Positions 26,800 through 35,008 of a DNA stretch of 64,000 bases are shown piece by piece (within the stretch, counting starts at the first letter, position 1; each line of letters starts with the position of its first letter). The stretch is from Cohnella sp. SGD-V74. Its GTDB lineage: Bacteria > Bacillota > Bacilli > Paenibacillales > Paenibacillaceae. The notes beneath the pieces are model-generated. The model made no database searches. It saw only the letters and a program-made list of their open reading frames with translations, and had not been told where the DNA came from. A program made the translations under genes and the position numbers. The stretch lies in assembly GCF_003001675.1 (NCBI RefSeq), contig NZ_PVYW01000008.1, forward strand, positions 1 through 64,000, given 5' to 3'.

Positions 26800-28080
26800 T
26801 CATTCCTGAGCCGCGATATAATCTTGAAGCTGAAGGCGCTGATACAGCGGCAGGCCCGACAGGAGGCAGCCGTACTTGAAGGCGCCTTGCTTGCGTTCGA
26901 TACGAATGATCCGGGCGGTCATCGGCGGAAGCTGCGATTCCTGCAGGAAGTGGATGACGATGAACATATCGTTCTCCAGCGGAAATTCCGATTCGATCTG
27001 GAGGCCGTCCTCCGACAGGTCGAGCAGGCGGCCGCGAACGGATTGTCCGCGAAAGCCTCCGTCGCCTTCCCATTGATAGACGGACATCATAAGCGGAATG
27101 TCCAGCGGAACCCGCGTTTTCTTGCGGCGGTCCGATCCTTCCGAGTGGGCCGGAGCATCCGCCGGAAGCGCGGCTTCGAGAGCCGCCGCGGAAGGTTCGC
27201 CGATCTTCCGGCCGATCCAGCTCTCGTACACGCGCGCAAGAGCCGCAAGATCGAGCTCGCCGTATCCGGCGGCTTGTCCGAGCTGGAACAGGCTCTTGGC
27301 GGACTCCAGCATCGGGGTCGAGACGCCGAGCGTGTCGGTCAGAACCGACGACAGCTTCAAGTCCTTCAGCATGAGCTCCAGCGAGAACTGTACGCTGTAG
27401 TCCTCCTCGATGATTTTCCTGCCTTTCAGATCCGCTTGTTTGCTGGCCGCTCCGCCTCCTTGCACGACGCGGAGGAAGGCGGATGCGTCGATGCCGCTCT
27501 TGGCGGCGATCGCCATGCCTTCGATCAAGCCCGCGGCGTTGATGCCGACGATCGTGTTATGGGCGAGCTTGGCGTTCGCGCCGCTGCCGCTCGGTCCCAT
27601 ATAGATCACTTCCCGCCCCATGGCCAGCAGCAGCTCCTCATGCTCGGCAACCGTCTTCCTGTCTCCTCCCGCCATGAAGAGCAGCGTGCCTTCGATGGCG
27701 GCCGGCTTGCTGCCGGTGACCGGCGCGTCGATGAAATCGCTGAACCGGTTCGCGGCTTCGGAGGCGAGCCGCCTGGCAAGCGCCGGAGAGATCGTGCTGC
27801 TGTCGATGATCGCCGTGCCGGGCTTCAACGCTTGAAACAGACCGTTGTCTCCGAAGTACACTTCTTCGATCGCCTGGTCGTTGCTGATCATCGTGATGAC
27901 GACGTCGACGCGCTTGGCAATCTCGATGGGAGTAGCGGCGACGTCGGCTCCGAGTTCAACCAGGCGGTCGGCTTTGCCCGGAGTGCGGTTGTAGACGAGG
28001 ACGGGATAATCTTTACGCAGCAGATTGGCGGCCATCGGCTCTCCCATCGTGCCGAGGCCGATAAATCCGATCGATTTCAT
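26800..28080 (-). CDS. 3-hydroxyisobutyrate-dehydrogenase-family enzyme fused to a C-terminal PilZ domain
   Basis: 426 aa. Residues 1-~290 are a complete beta-hydroxyacid dehydrogenase: Rossmann motif GFIGLGTMG (5-13), substrate loop DAPVTGSKPAAIEGTL (118-133), and catalytic Lys171 in GANAKLAHN. A linker (about 297-316) leads to a PilZ domain with both c-di-GMP motifs intact: R319-KKT-R323 (RxxxR) and D354-L-S356-ED-G359 (D/NxSxxG). Family enzymes are near 290 aa and lack PilZ. The natural inference is a dehydrogenase whose activity or location responds to c-di-GMP. AAGGAGACG precedes the ATG. It is monocistronic, so the substrate has no contextual clue. A frameshifted pair is excluded because the reading frame is continuous. 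Confidence 0.9.
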   Translation of the reverse strand: MKSIGFIGLGTMGEPMAANLLRKDYPVLVYNRTPGKADRLVELGADVAATPIEIAKRVDVVITMISNDQAIEEVYFGDNGLFQALKPGTAIIDSSTISPALARRLASEAANRFSDFIDAPVTGSKPAAIEGTLLFMAGGDRKTVAEHEELLLAMGREVIYMGPSGSGANAKLAHNTIVGINAAGLIEGMAIAAKSGIDASAFLRVVQGGGAASKQADLKGRKIIEEDYSVQFSLELMLKDLKLSSVLTDTLGVSTPMLESAKSLFQLGQAAGYGELDLAALARVYESWIGRKIGEPSAAALEAALPADAPAHSEGSDRRKKTRVPLDIPLMMSVYQWEGDGGFRGQSVRGRLLDLSEDGLQIESEFPLENDMFIVIHFLQESQLPPMTARIIRIERKQGAFKYGCLLSGLPLYQRLQLQDYIAAQE

Positions 28081-28203
28081 CTGAATCGTCTCCTTGTTCG
28101 ATATATGTCTCTATTATCCCGTTCTTTCGCCGTTAGCGGAAGAGTTCGACTGCAATTCGCCAAAATTCTTTTCGCGAGAGGTGGAAATGAAATTCCAAAA
28201 GTG

Positions 28204-28231
28204 ATATCATATAAATATCAAATAAATATTA
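28204..28231. promoter_or_regulatory. Candidate operator: three helically phased ATATCA-like repeats
   Basis: ATATCA at 28204 and 28215 and ATATTA at 28226 recur every 11 bp in an A+T-rich patch ending 20 bp before the SPFH start codon. A -10-like TATAAA lies inside. The second gene of the operon encodes a ribbon-helix-helix protein, a class that often represses its own promoter by binding phased short repeats. Functional link is inferred. Confidence 0.4.
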
Positions 28232-28250
28232 GAGATGGAGTGGTGCCCCT

Positions 28251-29147
28251 ATGACGACAACGAAAGCTTGGCATGTGAACGGATTTCTGGCGCTGCTGCT
28301 GGCGTTGGCATCTATTGTCGGAAGCGTGGTTCTGTTCGTCAATGCCGGCTCGGAGACGAGCGGCTTCCCGGGCGCTGAGCCTGAAGTAAACGGCTGGTTC
28401 ATTGTCGGGGGAATTGCGCTGATACTCGTGTTCATCGTTTTGCTGACCTCGCTGACGATCGTGCAGCCCAATCAGGCGAAAATCATTACGTTTTTCGGAC
28501 GGTACAAGGGGACGATTACGGAGAGCGGCCTGTGGCTGGTCATTCCGTTTACGGGCAAGACGAAAGTATCGCTGAAGGTGCGCAACTTCAACAGCCAGAC
28601 GCTGAAGGTGAACGACGCGGAAGGCAATCCGATCGAGATCGGCTGCGTCGTCGTGTTCAAGGTCGTCGATACGGCGAAGGCGGTATTCGACGTCGACAAC
28701 TACAGCAAGTTCGTGGAAGTGCAGAGCGAGACGGCGATCCGGCATATCGCGGCTCATTACGCCTACGACACGTTCAACGACGAGCAAAAGACTTCGCTTA
28801 GAGGGAACGCGGACGAGGTATCGCAGGAGTTGACGCGCGAGCTGCAAACCCGGCTTTCCCTTGCGGGCGTCCAGGTGCTTGAGACGCGGCTTACCCATCT
28901 GGCGTACGCGCCCGAGATTGCCAGCGCGATGCTGCAGCGGCAGCAGGCGATCGCGATTATCGCGGCGAGACAGAAGATCGTGGAAGGGGCCGTGACGATG
29001 GTGGAATCCGCGCTCCAGCAGCTGAAGGACAACGGAATCGAGCTGGATGGGGAACGTCGCGCAGCGATGATCAACAATCTAATGGTCACGATCGTATCCG
29101 ACCGGGCGGCGACGCCCGTGATCAACACGGGTACGATGTACGGGTAA
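28251..29147 (+). CDS. SPFH/Band 7 membrane protein (paired with an RHH regulator)
   Basis: 298 aa: two N-terminal hydrophobic helices (about 10-32 and 48-70) followed by an SPFH domain (IVQPNQAKIITFFGRYKGT, then RNFNSQTLKVNDAEGNPIEI, then LSLAGVQVLETRLTHLAYAP) and a short helical tail. Differs from the stomatin at 6560 in having two N-terminal helices and no long coiled coil. This subfamily is commonly followed by an Arc-type DNA-binding gene, as here (6-bp gap). Role presumably in membrane microdomain assembly. Confidence 0.9.
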   Translation: MTTTKAWHVNGFLALLLALASIVGSVVLFVNAGSETSGFPGAEPEVNGWFIVGGIALILVFIVLLTSLTIVQPNQAKIITFFGRYKGTITESGLWLVIPFTGKTKVSLKVRNFNSQTLKVNDAEGNPIEIGCVVVFKVVDTAKAVFDVDNYSKFVEVQSETAIRHIAAHYAYDTFNDEQKTSLRGNADEVSQELTRELQTRLSLAGVQVLETRLTHLAYAPEIASAMLQRQQAIAIIAARQKIVEGAVTMVESALQQLKDNGIELDGERRAAMINNLMVTIVSDRAATPVINTGTMYG

Positions 29148-29153
29148 CGTACG

Positions 29154-29357
29154 ATGGCGAGGGAAAAGAAGGCGTTCCCGCTGCGGCTGGACGCCGAAAT
29201 TCACCGCGCGGTGGAGAGGTGGGCGGAGGACGAGTTCCGCAGCGTGAACGGGCATATCGAGTATCTCCTTCGCGAGGCGCTGCGCAGGGCCGGAAGACTC
29301 CCGACGGGGAACCGGCAAGCGCCGCCGGACTCTTCTCCGGACAATACGGAACCATAA
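29154..29357 (+). CDS. Arc-type ribbon-helix-helix DNA-binding protein
   Basis: 67 aa. Basic N-terminus, beta-strand KAFPLRLDAEIH, then two helices (RAVERWAEDE and VNGHIEYLLREALRRAG): the Arc/MetJ ribbon-helix-helix pattern. It should dimerise and bind short phased repeats, possibly those upstream of its own operon at 28204-28231. The last ~20 residues are Pro/Ser-rich and likely disordered. 6 bp after the SPFH gene and before a terminator, so the two form a closed operon. Confidence 0.85.
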   Translation: MAREKKAFPLRLDAEIHRAVERWAEDEFRSVNGHIEYLLREALRRAGRLPTGNRQAPPDSSPDNTEP

Positions 29358-29361
29358 ATCG

Positions 29362-29409
29362 GAGTCTGCTTGCATCCATCGGGGATGGCAAGCGGGCTCC
29401 TCTTTTTTT
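29362..29409 (+). terminator. Terminator after SPFH-RHH operon
   Basis: Long imperfect stem beginning GAGTCTGCTTGCATCC and closing with GGATGGCAAGCGGGCTC (two G-U pairs and one bulge), followed by TCTTTTTTT. The T-run reaches the end of the convergent AraC gene. Confidence 0.8.
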
Positions 29410-30280
29410 AATCCAAATAGACGGTATCGTAAGGGTGCTCGATCGTGAGTCGCCGGAATTCTCCGGGCGTCAGCTTCAAATAGTGGCGGAAGATTTTGCC
29501 GAAATAGCTTGGGCTGTCGAATCCGCAGCGGGCTCCGACCGACTGGATGCTGGCGTCGGTTCTTCGCAGCATCGTCACCGCGGCTTCGACTCTTCTTCGC
29601 TGAAGATAGGCGAGCGGCGAGTCGTTCTCCTTCCGCTGGAACAGTCTGCACAGGTAGGAGCGGGAGACGCCGCAGTGCGCCGCGATGTCTTCGAGCGAGA
29701 GCGGACGCGCGAAATTGTCGCGCATGAATCTTTTCGCCTGGCGGATCGCCGGATGTATGCCCGTTTCCTTGGCGGCGTAATTCGCGTCCGGCCGAAGAAG
29801 GGAGAGCAGCCACCTGTACAGCAGAACGGAAAGCTCCGCCGGATCCGACAATCGATCGACGGATACGGCGCGGTACATCTCCCAGAAAAGCGCGAGCGGC
29901 TGGGATTCGGCCGACAGCCGGACGACCGGCCCCTGCTTCTCGACGATTCTGTCCCACATGCGAAGCACGTCTTCCCCGCAGGCGTTCAGCCAGATAAAGG
30001 CCCAAGGCTGCGTGCCCTCGGGAGGGTAGTAGTACCGCTGCTCGCTCGGCACCCGGACGAGAAAGCCGCTTCCGACAGGAACTTCCCAGGTCTGTCCGTC
30101 GGTGTCGACGCGGCCCTCCCCGCTTAACGTGTATTGGAATATCACGTGACCCTTGTCGCTGCGGACCCGGCAATCGTTGCCGTAGCCGGCTTCGGCGTCC
30201 GTCGTCCAGCCGAGCGAATCGAGCGTCATATAGGGCAAAGCTTCGGAAGGGCGAAAGGCGAATGATCCCGGCTGCAGCAT
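29408..30280 (-). CDS. AraC-family transcriptional regulator
   Basis: 290 aa. N-terminal cupin-like sensing domain (AraC_binding, residues about 25-120: VIFQYTLSGEGRVD, VPVGSGFLVRVP) and a C-terminal double HTH (about 188-285: LSLEDIAAHCGVSRSYLCRLF and SIQSVGARCGFDSPSYFGKIF). Such proteins usually sense a sugar or glycan fragment. It is transcribed away from the DUF4091/oxidoreductase operon, which starts 194 bp from its start codon, and is the likely regulator of that operon. Confidence 0.92.
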   Translation of the reverse strand: MLQPGSFAFRPSEALPYMTLDSLGWTTDAEAGYGNDCRVRSDKGHVIFQYTLSGEGRVDTDGQTWEVPVGSGFLVRVPSEQRYYYPPEGTQPWAFIWLNACGEDVLRMWDRIVEKQGPVVRLSAESQPLALFWEMYRAVSVDRLSDPAELSVLLYRWLLSLLRPDANYAAKETGIHPAIRQAKRFMRDNFARPLSLEDIAAHCGVSRSYLCRLFQRKENDSPLAYLQRRRVEAAVTMLRRTDASIQSVGARCGFDSPSYFGKIFRHYLKLTPGEFRRLTIEHPYDTVYLD

Positions 30281-30473
30281 GATGAATTCTCCCGGATAAC
30301 ATTTTTTTATTCATTATACTATATGAACCGAAATATAAGGGATATTTCATTTTCGATTCCGATCATTGTGGTCAATATCGTTATAGAAAAGTGGAATATG
30401 TTCAGATTGTCGCCGGTATACCCGCTTGATAAGATAGAGCCATCTTCAATATGCGATCCACGAAGGAGCCTCG

Positions 30474-32189
30474 ATGGGAATGACAGATCATCAACCGCAG
30501 TTTCAAACACGCTGTATCAGCTCGCTGGCGAAAGTGTTCGCCGACGAGGCTTTGTCGGAAGCGCCCCGCAATCGCGGGACGGCGCTATGGTCGGAGACGT
30601 ATGCTTTTCAGGTCGCGTATCGTTCCGCCAGCTCCCTCTATCCGCTGCGCGTCGTCGTATCGTCCGAACTCGCGCCGTGGACGATCGTACGTTCCGTCGG
30701 CTTGTCCCCTTCCGAGCTGCCAACGTTCGCGCATTCGGACGATTATGTGCTGAGAAAGGCGCCGGGCTTGTATCCGGATCCGCTGTATCCGCTTCCCGAG
30801 GCCGGCTTGCGCGCCTATCCGGGGCAGTGGAGAACTCTGTGGGTTACGGTCGAGCTGCCGACAAGAGCGGCATGGGAAGCGGCGGCAGGTTCTTCCGGTT
30901 CCGAGGACGTTCGTGCGTTTGCGCTGGACATCCGGTTCGAGGACGAAGCCGGAACGTCTCTGGGCAGTGAGCGATTTGTGTTGGACGTTCTCCCTGCCGA
31001 ACTGCCTGAGCAAAGACTTATTCATACAGAATGGATGCACTGCGATTGCTTGGCCGTCTACTATAGAACGGAAATTTTCGGAGAGAAGCATTGGGAACTG
31101 ATCGAGCGCTATGTGGAAAACGCGGTTCGGCACGGCATGAACATGCTGCTCACGCCGCTGTTTACGCCTCCTCTGGATACGGAGATCGGAGGGGAGCGGC
31201 CGACCGTCCAACTCATCGACGTCGAGCGAACGCCCGAGGGGGGATACCGCTTCGGCTTCGGCAAGCTGCTCAGATGGGTGGAGATGTGCGACCGCGCAGG
31301 CATTCGCTATCTGGAATTCTCCCATCTGTTCACCCAGTGGGGAGCGAAGCACGCGCCCAAGATCGTGGCGACGGTTACCGAAGGCGGAGAGACACGGGAG
31401 CAGCGAATTTTCGGCTGGGAGACGGATGCGGCAGGCGAGTCCTACCGCCACTTCCTGTCTCGGTTTCTGCCTGCGCTCGACGGCTTCATTCGCGAGCATA
31501 AGCTGGAGGACAGAAGCTACTTCCACGTCTCCGACGAGCCGAACCTGGAGCAGCTGGAAGATTACCGGAGAGCGAGCGCCATTCTGAAGGAGCACCTGGG
31601 GGCGTATCCTTTTATCGAAGCATTGTCGGATTACGGCTTCTACGAGCAAGGCCTCGTGCCGGTTCCGATTCCGGCCAACGATCATATCGACAAGTTTCTG
31701 GAGAACGGGGTTCCAGGGTTGTGGACGTATTACTGCTGCGGGCAATCGGTCGACGTGTCCAACCGTTTCTTCAACATGCCGTCGGCGCGCAATCGGATTT
31801 TGGGTTATCAGCTCTACAAGTACGGCATCAAGGGTTTCTTGCAGTGGGGCTTCAACTTTTGGCATACGCAGCATTCCCGGGAAGCGATCGATCCGTACCG
31901 GGTGACGGATGCAGGAGGCGCGTTCCCTTCCGGCGACGCGTTCGCCGTGTACCCGGGAGAGGAAGGTCCGCTCGATTCGATTCGCTGGGAAGTGTTCCGC
32001 GAAGCGCTGCAGGATCTGAGAGCCTGCGAGCTGCTTGAATCGCTGGCGGGACGCCAGGAAGTGCTGGAGCTGCTCGACGCGGGATTGCCGGAGCCGATCA
32101 CATTCCGCAATTATCCTCGGGAAGCGTCCTGGCTGCTGGCCAAACGGGCGGAGATTAACGAACGGATTGCCAAGCTGGCCGGTGTATAA
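30474..32189 (+). CDS. DUF4091-domain protein (glycoside-hydrolase-like)
   Basis: 571 aa, no signal peptide. N-terminal beta-sandwich part (about 1-190) and a TIM-barrel-like catalytic region with YFHVSDEPNLEQLEDY (about 345-360), WTYYCCGQSVDVSNRFFN and LQWGFNFWHTQ, then the DUF4091 C-terminal piece with SIRWEVFREALQDLRACELL. The paired acidic residues in HVSDEPN and the Trp/His clusters suggest a cytoplasmic carbohydrate-active enzyme. AAGGAG precedes ATG 30474. First gene of a three-gene operon (38 and 12 bp gaps) opposite an AraC regulator. No specific substrate can be assigned. Confidence 0.87.
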   Translation: MGMTDHQPQFQTRCISSLAKVFADEALSEAPRNRGTALWSETYAFQVAYRSASSLYPLRVVVSSELAPWTIVRSVGLSPSELPTFAHSDDYVLRKAPGLYPDPLYPLPEAGLRAYPGQWRTLWVTVELPTRAAWEAAAGSSGSEDVRAFALDIRFEDEAGTSLGSERFVLDVLPAELPEQRLIHTEWMHCDCLAVYYRTEIFGEKHWELIERYVENAVRHGMNMLLTPLFTPPLDTEIGGERPTVQLIDVERTPEGGYRFGFGKLLRWVEMCDRAGIRYLEFSHLFTQWGAKHAPKIVATVTEGGETREQRIFGWETDAAGESYRHFLSRFLPALDGFIREHKLEDRSYFHVSDEPNLEQLEDYRRASAILKEHLGAYPFIEALSDYGFYEQGLVPVPIPANDHIDKFLENGVPGLWTYYCCGQSVDVSNRFFNMPSARNRILGYQLYKYGIKGFLQWGFNFWHTQHSREAIDPYRVTDAGGAFPSGDAFAVYPGEEGPLDSIRWEVFREALQDLRACELLESLAGRQEVLELLDAGLPEPITFRNYPREASWLLAKRAEINERIAKLAGV

Positions 32190-32227
32190 CCCCTTTTCGA
32201 CCATAGCTCAGGGAGGAGAATGCAAGA

Positions 32228-33427
32228 ATGAAAGAGAAAGTGATAATCGGTATGATCGGACTGGGGGCGCGCGGCGCCTCTCTGCTGGAAATGATCGTTC
32301 GCAACGCGAAAGACGTTGAGGTCGCGGCGGTATGCGATCTGTACGAGGATCGACGGGAAGCGGCTGCGGATTTGGTTGAGAAGGCGGGAGGCAAACGTCC
32401 TGTCGCGGTTGCGCGGTACGAGGACGTATTGGCGCTGGCCGATATCGACGCCGTCGTGATCGGCGCTTCCTGGGCCGCTCACATGGACATCGCCATTGCG
32501 GCGATGGAAGCGGGCAAGTACGTAGCCAGCGAGGTCGGCGGAGCTTATTCGGTTCAAGAGTGCTGGAAATTGGTAGAGACGTACGAGAGAACGAAAACGC
32601 CGGTCATGCTGATGGAAAACTGCTGTTACGGCAGAGAAGAGCTGATGGTGCTGAACATGGTGAAGCAGGGCGTCTTCGGGGAGATCGTCCACTGCGCCGG
32701 AGGTTACCATCACGATCTTCGCGGCGAAATCGCGGGCGGGGAGGAAAACCGGCACTATCGGCTGAACGAGTACATTCATCGCAATTGCGAAAACTATCCG
32801 ACTCATGAGATCGGTCCGATCGCGCGGGTGCTGGACATTAACCGCGGCAACCGGATGATGTCGCTCGTATCGGTGGCTTCCAAGGCAAGCGGAATGAAGG
32901 ATTACATCAAGCGGGAGAAGGGCGCGGAGCATCCTCTGGCGAACGTCGAGTTCGCGCAGGGCGATATCGTGACAACCGTCATTCGCTGCGCCCGCGGCGA
33001 GACGATCACGATTACGCTCGATACGACGCTGCCGCGATCGTATTCCCGGGGCTTCACGGTCAGAGGGACGAGAGGCATGTACATGGAGGACAATCAATCC
33101 ATTTTCATAGACGGGCAGCACGATGAGCACCACTTCGACTGGAAGGGCCAGTGGGGCAACGCGGAGAGCTACTTCGAGCAATACGACCACCCGATCTGGA
33201 AAAAATTCGTCGAGGACGGCGTCAAAGGCGGGCACGGAGGCATGGACTGGCTCGTGTTCGAGGATTTCTTCGACTGTGTCAAAAACGGGAAGCCGACTCC
33301 GATCGACGTCTACGATATGGCGGTATGGATGAGCATCTCCGCGCTGTCCGAGGAATCGATCGCCTTGGGCGGGCATCCGGTCGCGTTTCCGGACTTTACG
33401 AACGGCAAGTGGACGACGAGGCGTTAG
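32228..33427 (+). CDS. Gfo/Idh/MocA-family oxidoreductase
   Basis: 399 aa. Rossmann N-terminus IGMIGLGARGASLLEMI (about 5-21) with DLYEDRREAA following, the EV-GG segment (ASEVGGAYSVQECWKLV) where sugar dehydrogenases carry the catalytic EKP-type motif, and a C-terminal alpha/beta domain with HEIGPIARVLDINRG. Acts as an NAD(P)-dependent sugar or inositol dehydrogenase, or as a NAD-cycling glycosidase. The usual EKP is EVG here, as in the glycosidase-like members, so reductive chemistry may be altered. Middle gene of the DUF4091 operon. GGGAGGAG RBS. Confidence 0.93.
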   Translation: MKEKVIIGMIGLGARGASLLEMIVRNAKDVEVAAVCDLYEDRREAAADLVEKAGGKRPVAVARYEDVLALADIDAVVIGASWAAHMDIAIAAMEAGKYVASEVGGAYSVQECWKLVETYERTKTPVMLMENCCYGREELMVLNMVKQGVFGEIVHCAGGYHHDLRGEIAGGEENRHYRLNEYIHRNCENYPTHEIGPIARVLDINRGNRMMSLVSVASKASGMKDYIKREKGAEHPLANVEFAQGDIVTTVIRCARGETITITLDTTLPRSYSRGFTVRGTRGMYMEDNQSIFIDGQHDEHHFDWKGQWGNAESYFEQYDHPIWKKFVEDGVKGGHGGMDWLVFEDFFDCVKNGKPTPIDVYDMAVWMSISALSEESIALGGHPVAFPDFTNGKWTTRR

Positions 33428-33439
33428 GAGGCAGACAGC

Positions 33440-34258
33440 TTGAATTTGGAGCGACTTTGCGAGGAGATCCGCCTTCCGCGGGAAGCGGTGGAAGTGCTTG
33501 AAGCATACCGCTCAATGGACGAAGGAACGTATGACGGCTACAGACGCGCGTTTCACGGTAACCGTGTTGCCTTTTTCGAAGAAATCACACGCGATCCCCG
33601 GTACAGGGGACTGCTGCTGTATCTGTTCCTCCGGTTTGCCGTCGATGCGCACGAGCGGTACCGCGCGCTTGGGATCGGGGACGACGTCTATTTCGATACG
33701 TTTGCCGATATTCGGATCTGGTGTCTGAACTGCGCGCGCGACTACGGCGAATACGGAATCGAGCAGTACGGCTGGCTGCAGGAGCATGTCCAGCTCAGAC
33801 TGTTTCGTCTCGGCCGGCTGCAGTTCCAGCCCTGTCCGATCGACCGCGACGTCGTCGTGGACGGCAGGACCGTCTTCCGCGGGCAGATCGTGCTGAACGT
33901 GCACATTCCCGAAGGAGAGCCGCTGGATACGGGCTTGGCGGAGGAATCTTTCGCGCGTGCGGGGACGTTCTTCAGGGGTATTGAGCCGGTGTTCATGTGC
34001 CATTCGTGGCTGCTGTATCCGGAGCTGGCGGACATTCTGCCTCCGGACTCGAATATCGCCAAGTTCCAGCGCTTCTTCCAAATCTACGACATGGACCCTA
34101 GTTCGCGGGAAGCGGAGCAGCGCATCTTCATCCGGACGTCGGACGATCCGTCCGCCTACGAAGCTCGTACGACCTTGCAGCGCAGCGCCAAGGCCTACCT
34201 GGAATCCGGCCGCAAGCTCGGCAGCGGCTCGGGCATCTCGCTCGGGCTCCTCCGCTGA
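33440..34258 (+). CDS. GNAT-like acyltransferase-domain protein (NAT_N/GNAT_C type)
   Basis: 272 aa. Matches the two-domain acyltransferase family seen in actinobacteria and Paenibacillaceae: N-terminal helical part with DVYFDTFADIRIWC, then GWLQEHVQLRLFRLGRLQFQ, LNVHIPEGEPLD, FMCHSWLLYPEL and ILPPDSNIAKFQRFF. The enzyme's substrate is not known. The start is TTG at 33440 with TAGGAGGC upstream, 12 bp after the previous gene. Grouped with a DUF4091 enzyme and an oxidoreductase, which hints at metabolism of an acylated sugar. Confidence 0.82.
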   Translation: MNLERLCEEIRLPREAVEVLEAYRSMDEGTYDGYRRAFHGNRVAFFEEITRDPRYRGLLLYLFLRFAVDAHERYRALGIGDDVYFDTFADIRIWCLNCARDYGEYGIEQYGWLQEHVQLRLFRLGRLQFQPCPIDRDVVVDGRTVFRGQIVLNVHIPEGEPLDTGLAEESFARAGTFFRGIEPVFMCHSWLLYPELADILPPDSNIAKFQRFFQIYDMDPSSREAEQRIFIRTSDDPSAYEARTTLQRSAKAYLESGRKLGSGSGISLGLLR

Positions 34259-34326
34259 GATTGCGCCTCGTATGCGTCAAGCCCGCCAGAGTGGTTAAGC
34301 TCGGGCGGGCTTTGGGGTGCTGGCTT

Positions 34327-34719
34327 CGTCGATAGAGTCGCAGTGCGAGCTAATCCGTCGCCAGCCTCCCGTGACCTCGTCGATAGAACCGTCACGCGAG
34401 CTAATCCGTCGCCAGCCTTCCGTGACCTCGTCGATAGAACCGTCACGCGAGCTAATCCGCCGACTTCCTCCCGTGACCTCGTCGATAGAACCGCCGTGCG
34501 TGCTTATCCGTCGCCAGCCTCCCGTGACCTCGTCGATAGAACCGTCACGCGAGCTAATCCGCCGACTTCCTCCCGTGACCTCGTCGATAGAACCGTCACG
34601 CGAGCTAATCCGTCGCCAGCCTTCCGTGACCTCGTCGATAGAACCGCCGTGCGAGCTAATCCGTCGACTTTCTCTCGTTCCCCGGCCAATAGAGCCGCCG
34701 TGCGAGCTCCTGACACCCA
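34327..34719. repeat. Intergenic repeat array 3, eight units with exact 51-bp period
   Basis: The core CGTCGATAGA starts at 34327, 34378, 34429, 34480, 34531, 34582 and 34633. A degenerate eighth unit keeps ATAG in phase at 34689. Each unit runs core, then CCGTCACGCGAGCTAATCCG or a CCGCCGTGCG variant, then GTCGCCAGCC or CCGACTTCCT, then CCGTGACCT. CGTGAC and GTCACG can pair around the core. Variants are shuffled among units. Because 51 is a multiple of three, artefact ORFs of 150 codons run through it on both strands. No gene or terminator accompanies it. Confidence 0.92.
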
Positions 34720-35008
34720 GTTTCCGGCGGAGAGGGGAGGGCGGCCTGAGCAATGCCGGCACATTTTAGAAATTTCCTTCTTGTCTTTCGTGAATACGGT
34801 AGAATAGACTATATTATTGAAAGCGCTTATTCTGAAATCGATACCACATTCAACGGATTTCGAAAAAATATCAAACTGGCTTATCGCCCCTCTTCGTACA
34901 GGGAATAACGTCTCAAGTTAGGGGGCGCTTGGTCAAATAGCCTGTTCGCCGAATTCGTACACGGCCTTATGCGTCAGAAACATTGGATGAACGAAGGGAA
35001 GGTTATCT
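34720..35008 (+). promoter_or_regulatory. Leader region of the GDPD gene with a cre-like site
   Basis: No gene. TTGAAAGCGCTTATT (34817-34831) resembles a catabolite-responsive element but misses the final CA. GCCCC (34888 region) and GGGGC (34923 region) could form a hairpin in the leader. The sequence is more A+T-rich than the flanking genes, as expected for a promoter region, but I could not fix -35 and -10 boxes. Confidence 0.3.

Noticed and set aside
34295..34807. ORFs of 86-155 codons on both strands through repeat array 3
   Set aside because: The 51-bp period is a multiple of three, so frames stay open on both strands. The peptides are pure repeats with no RBS and several overlap each other.
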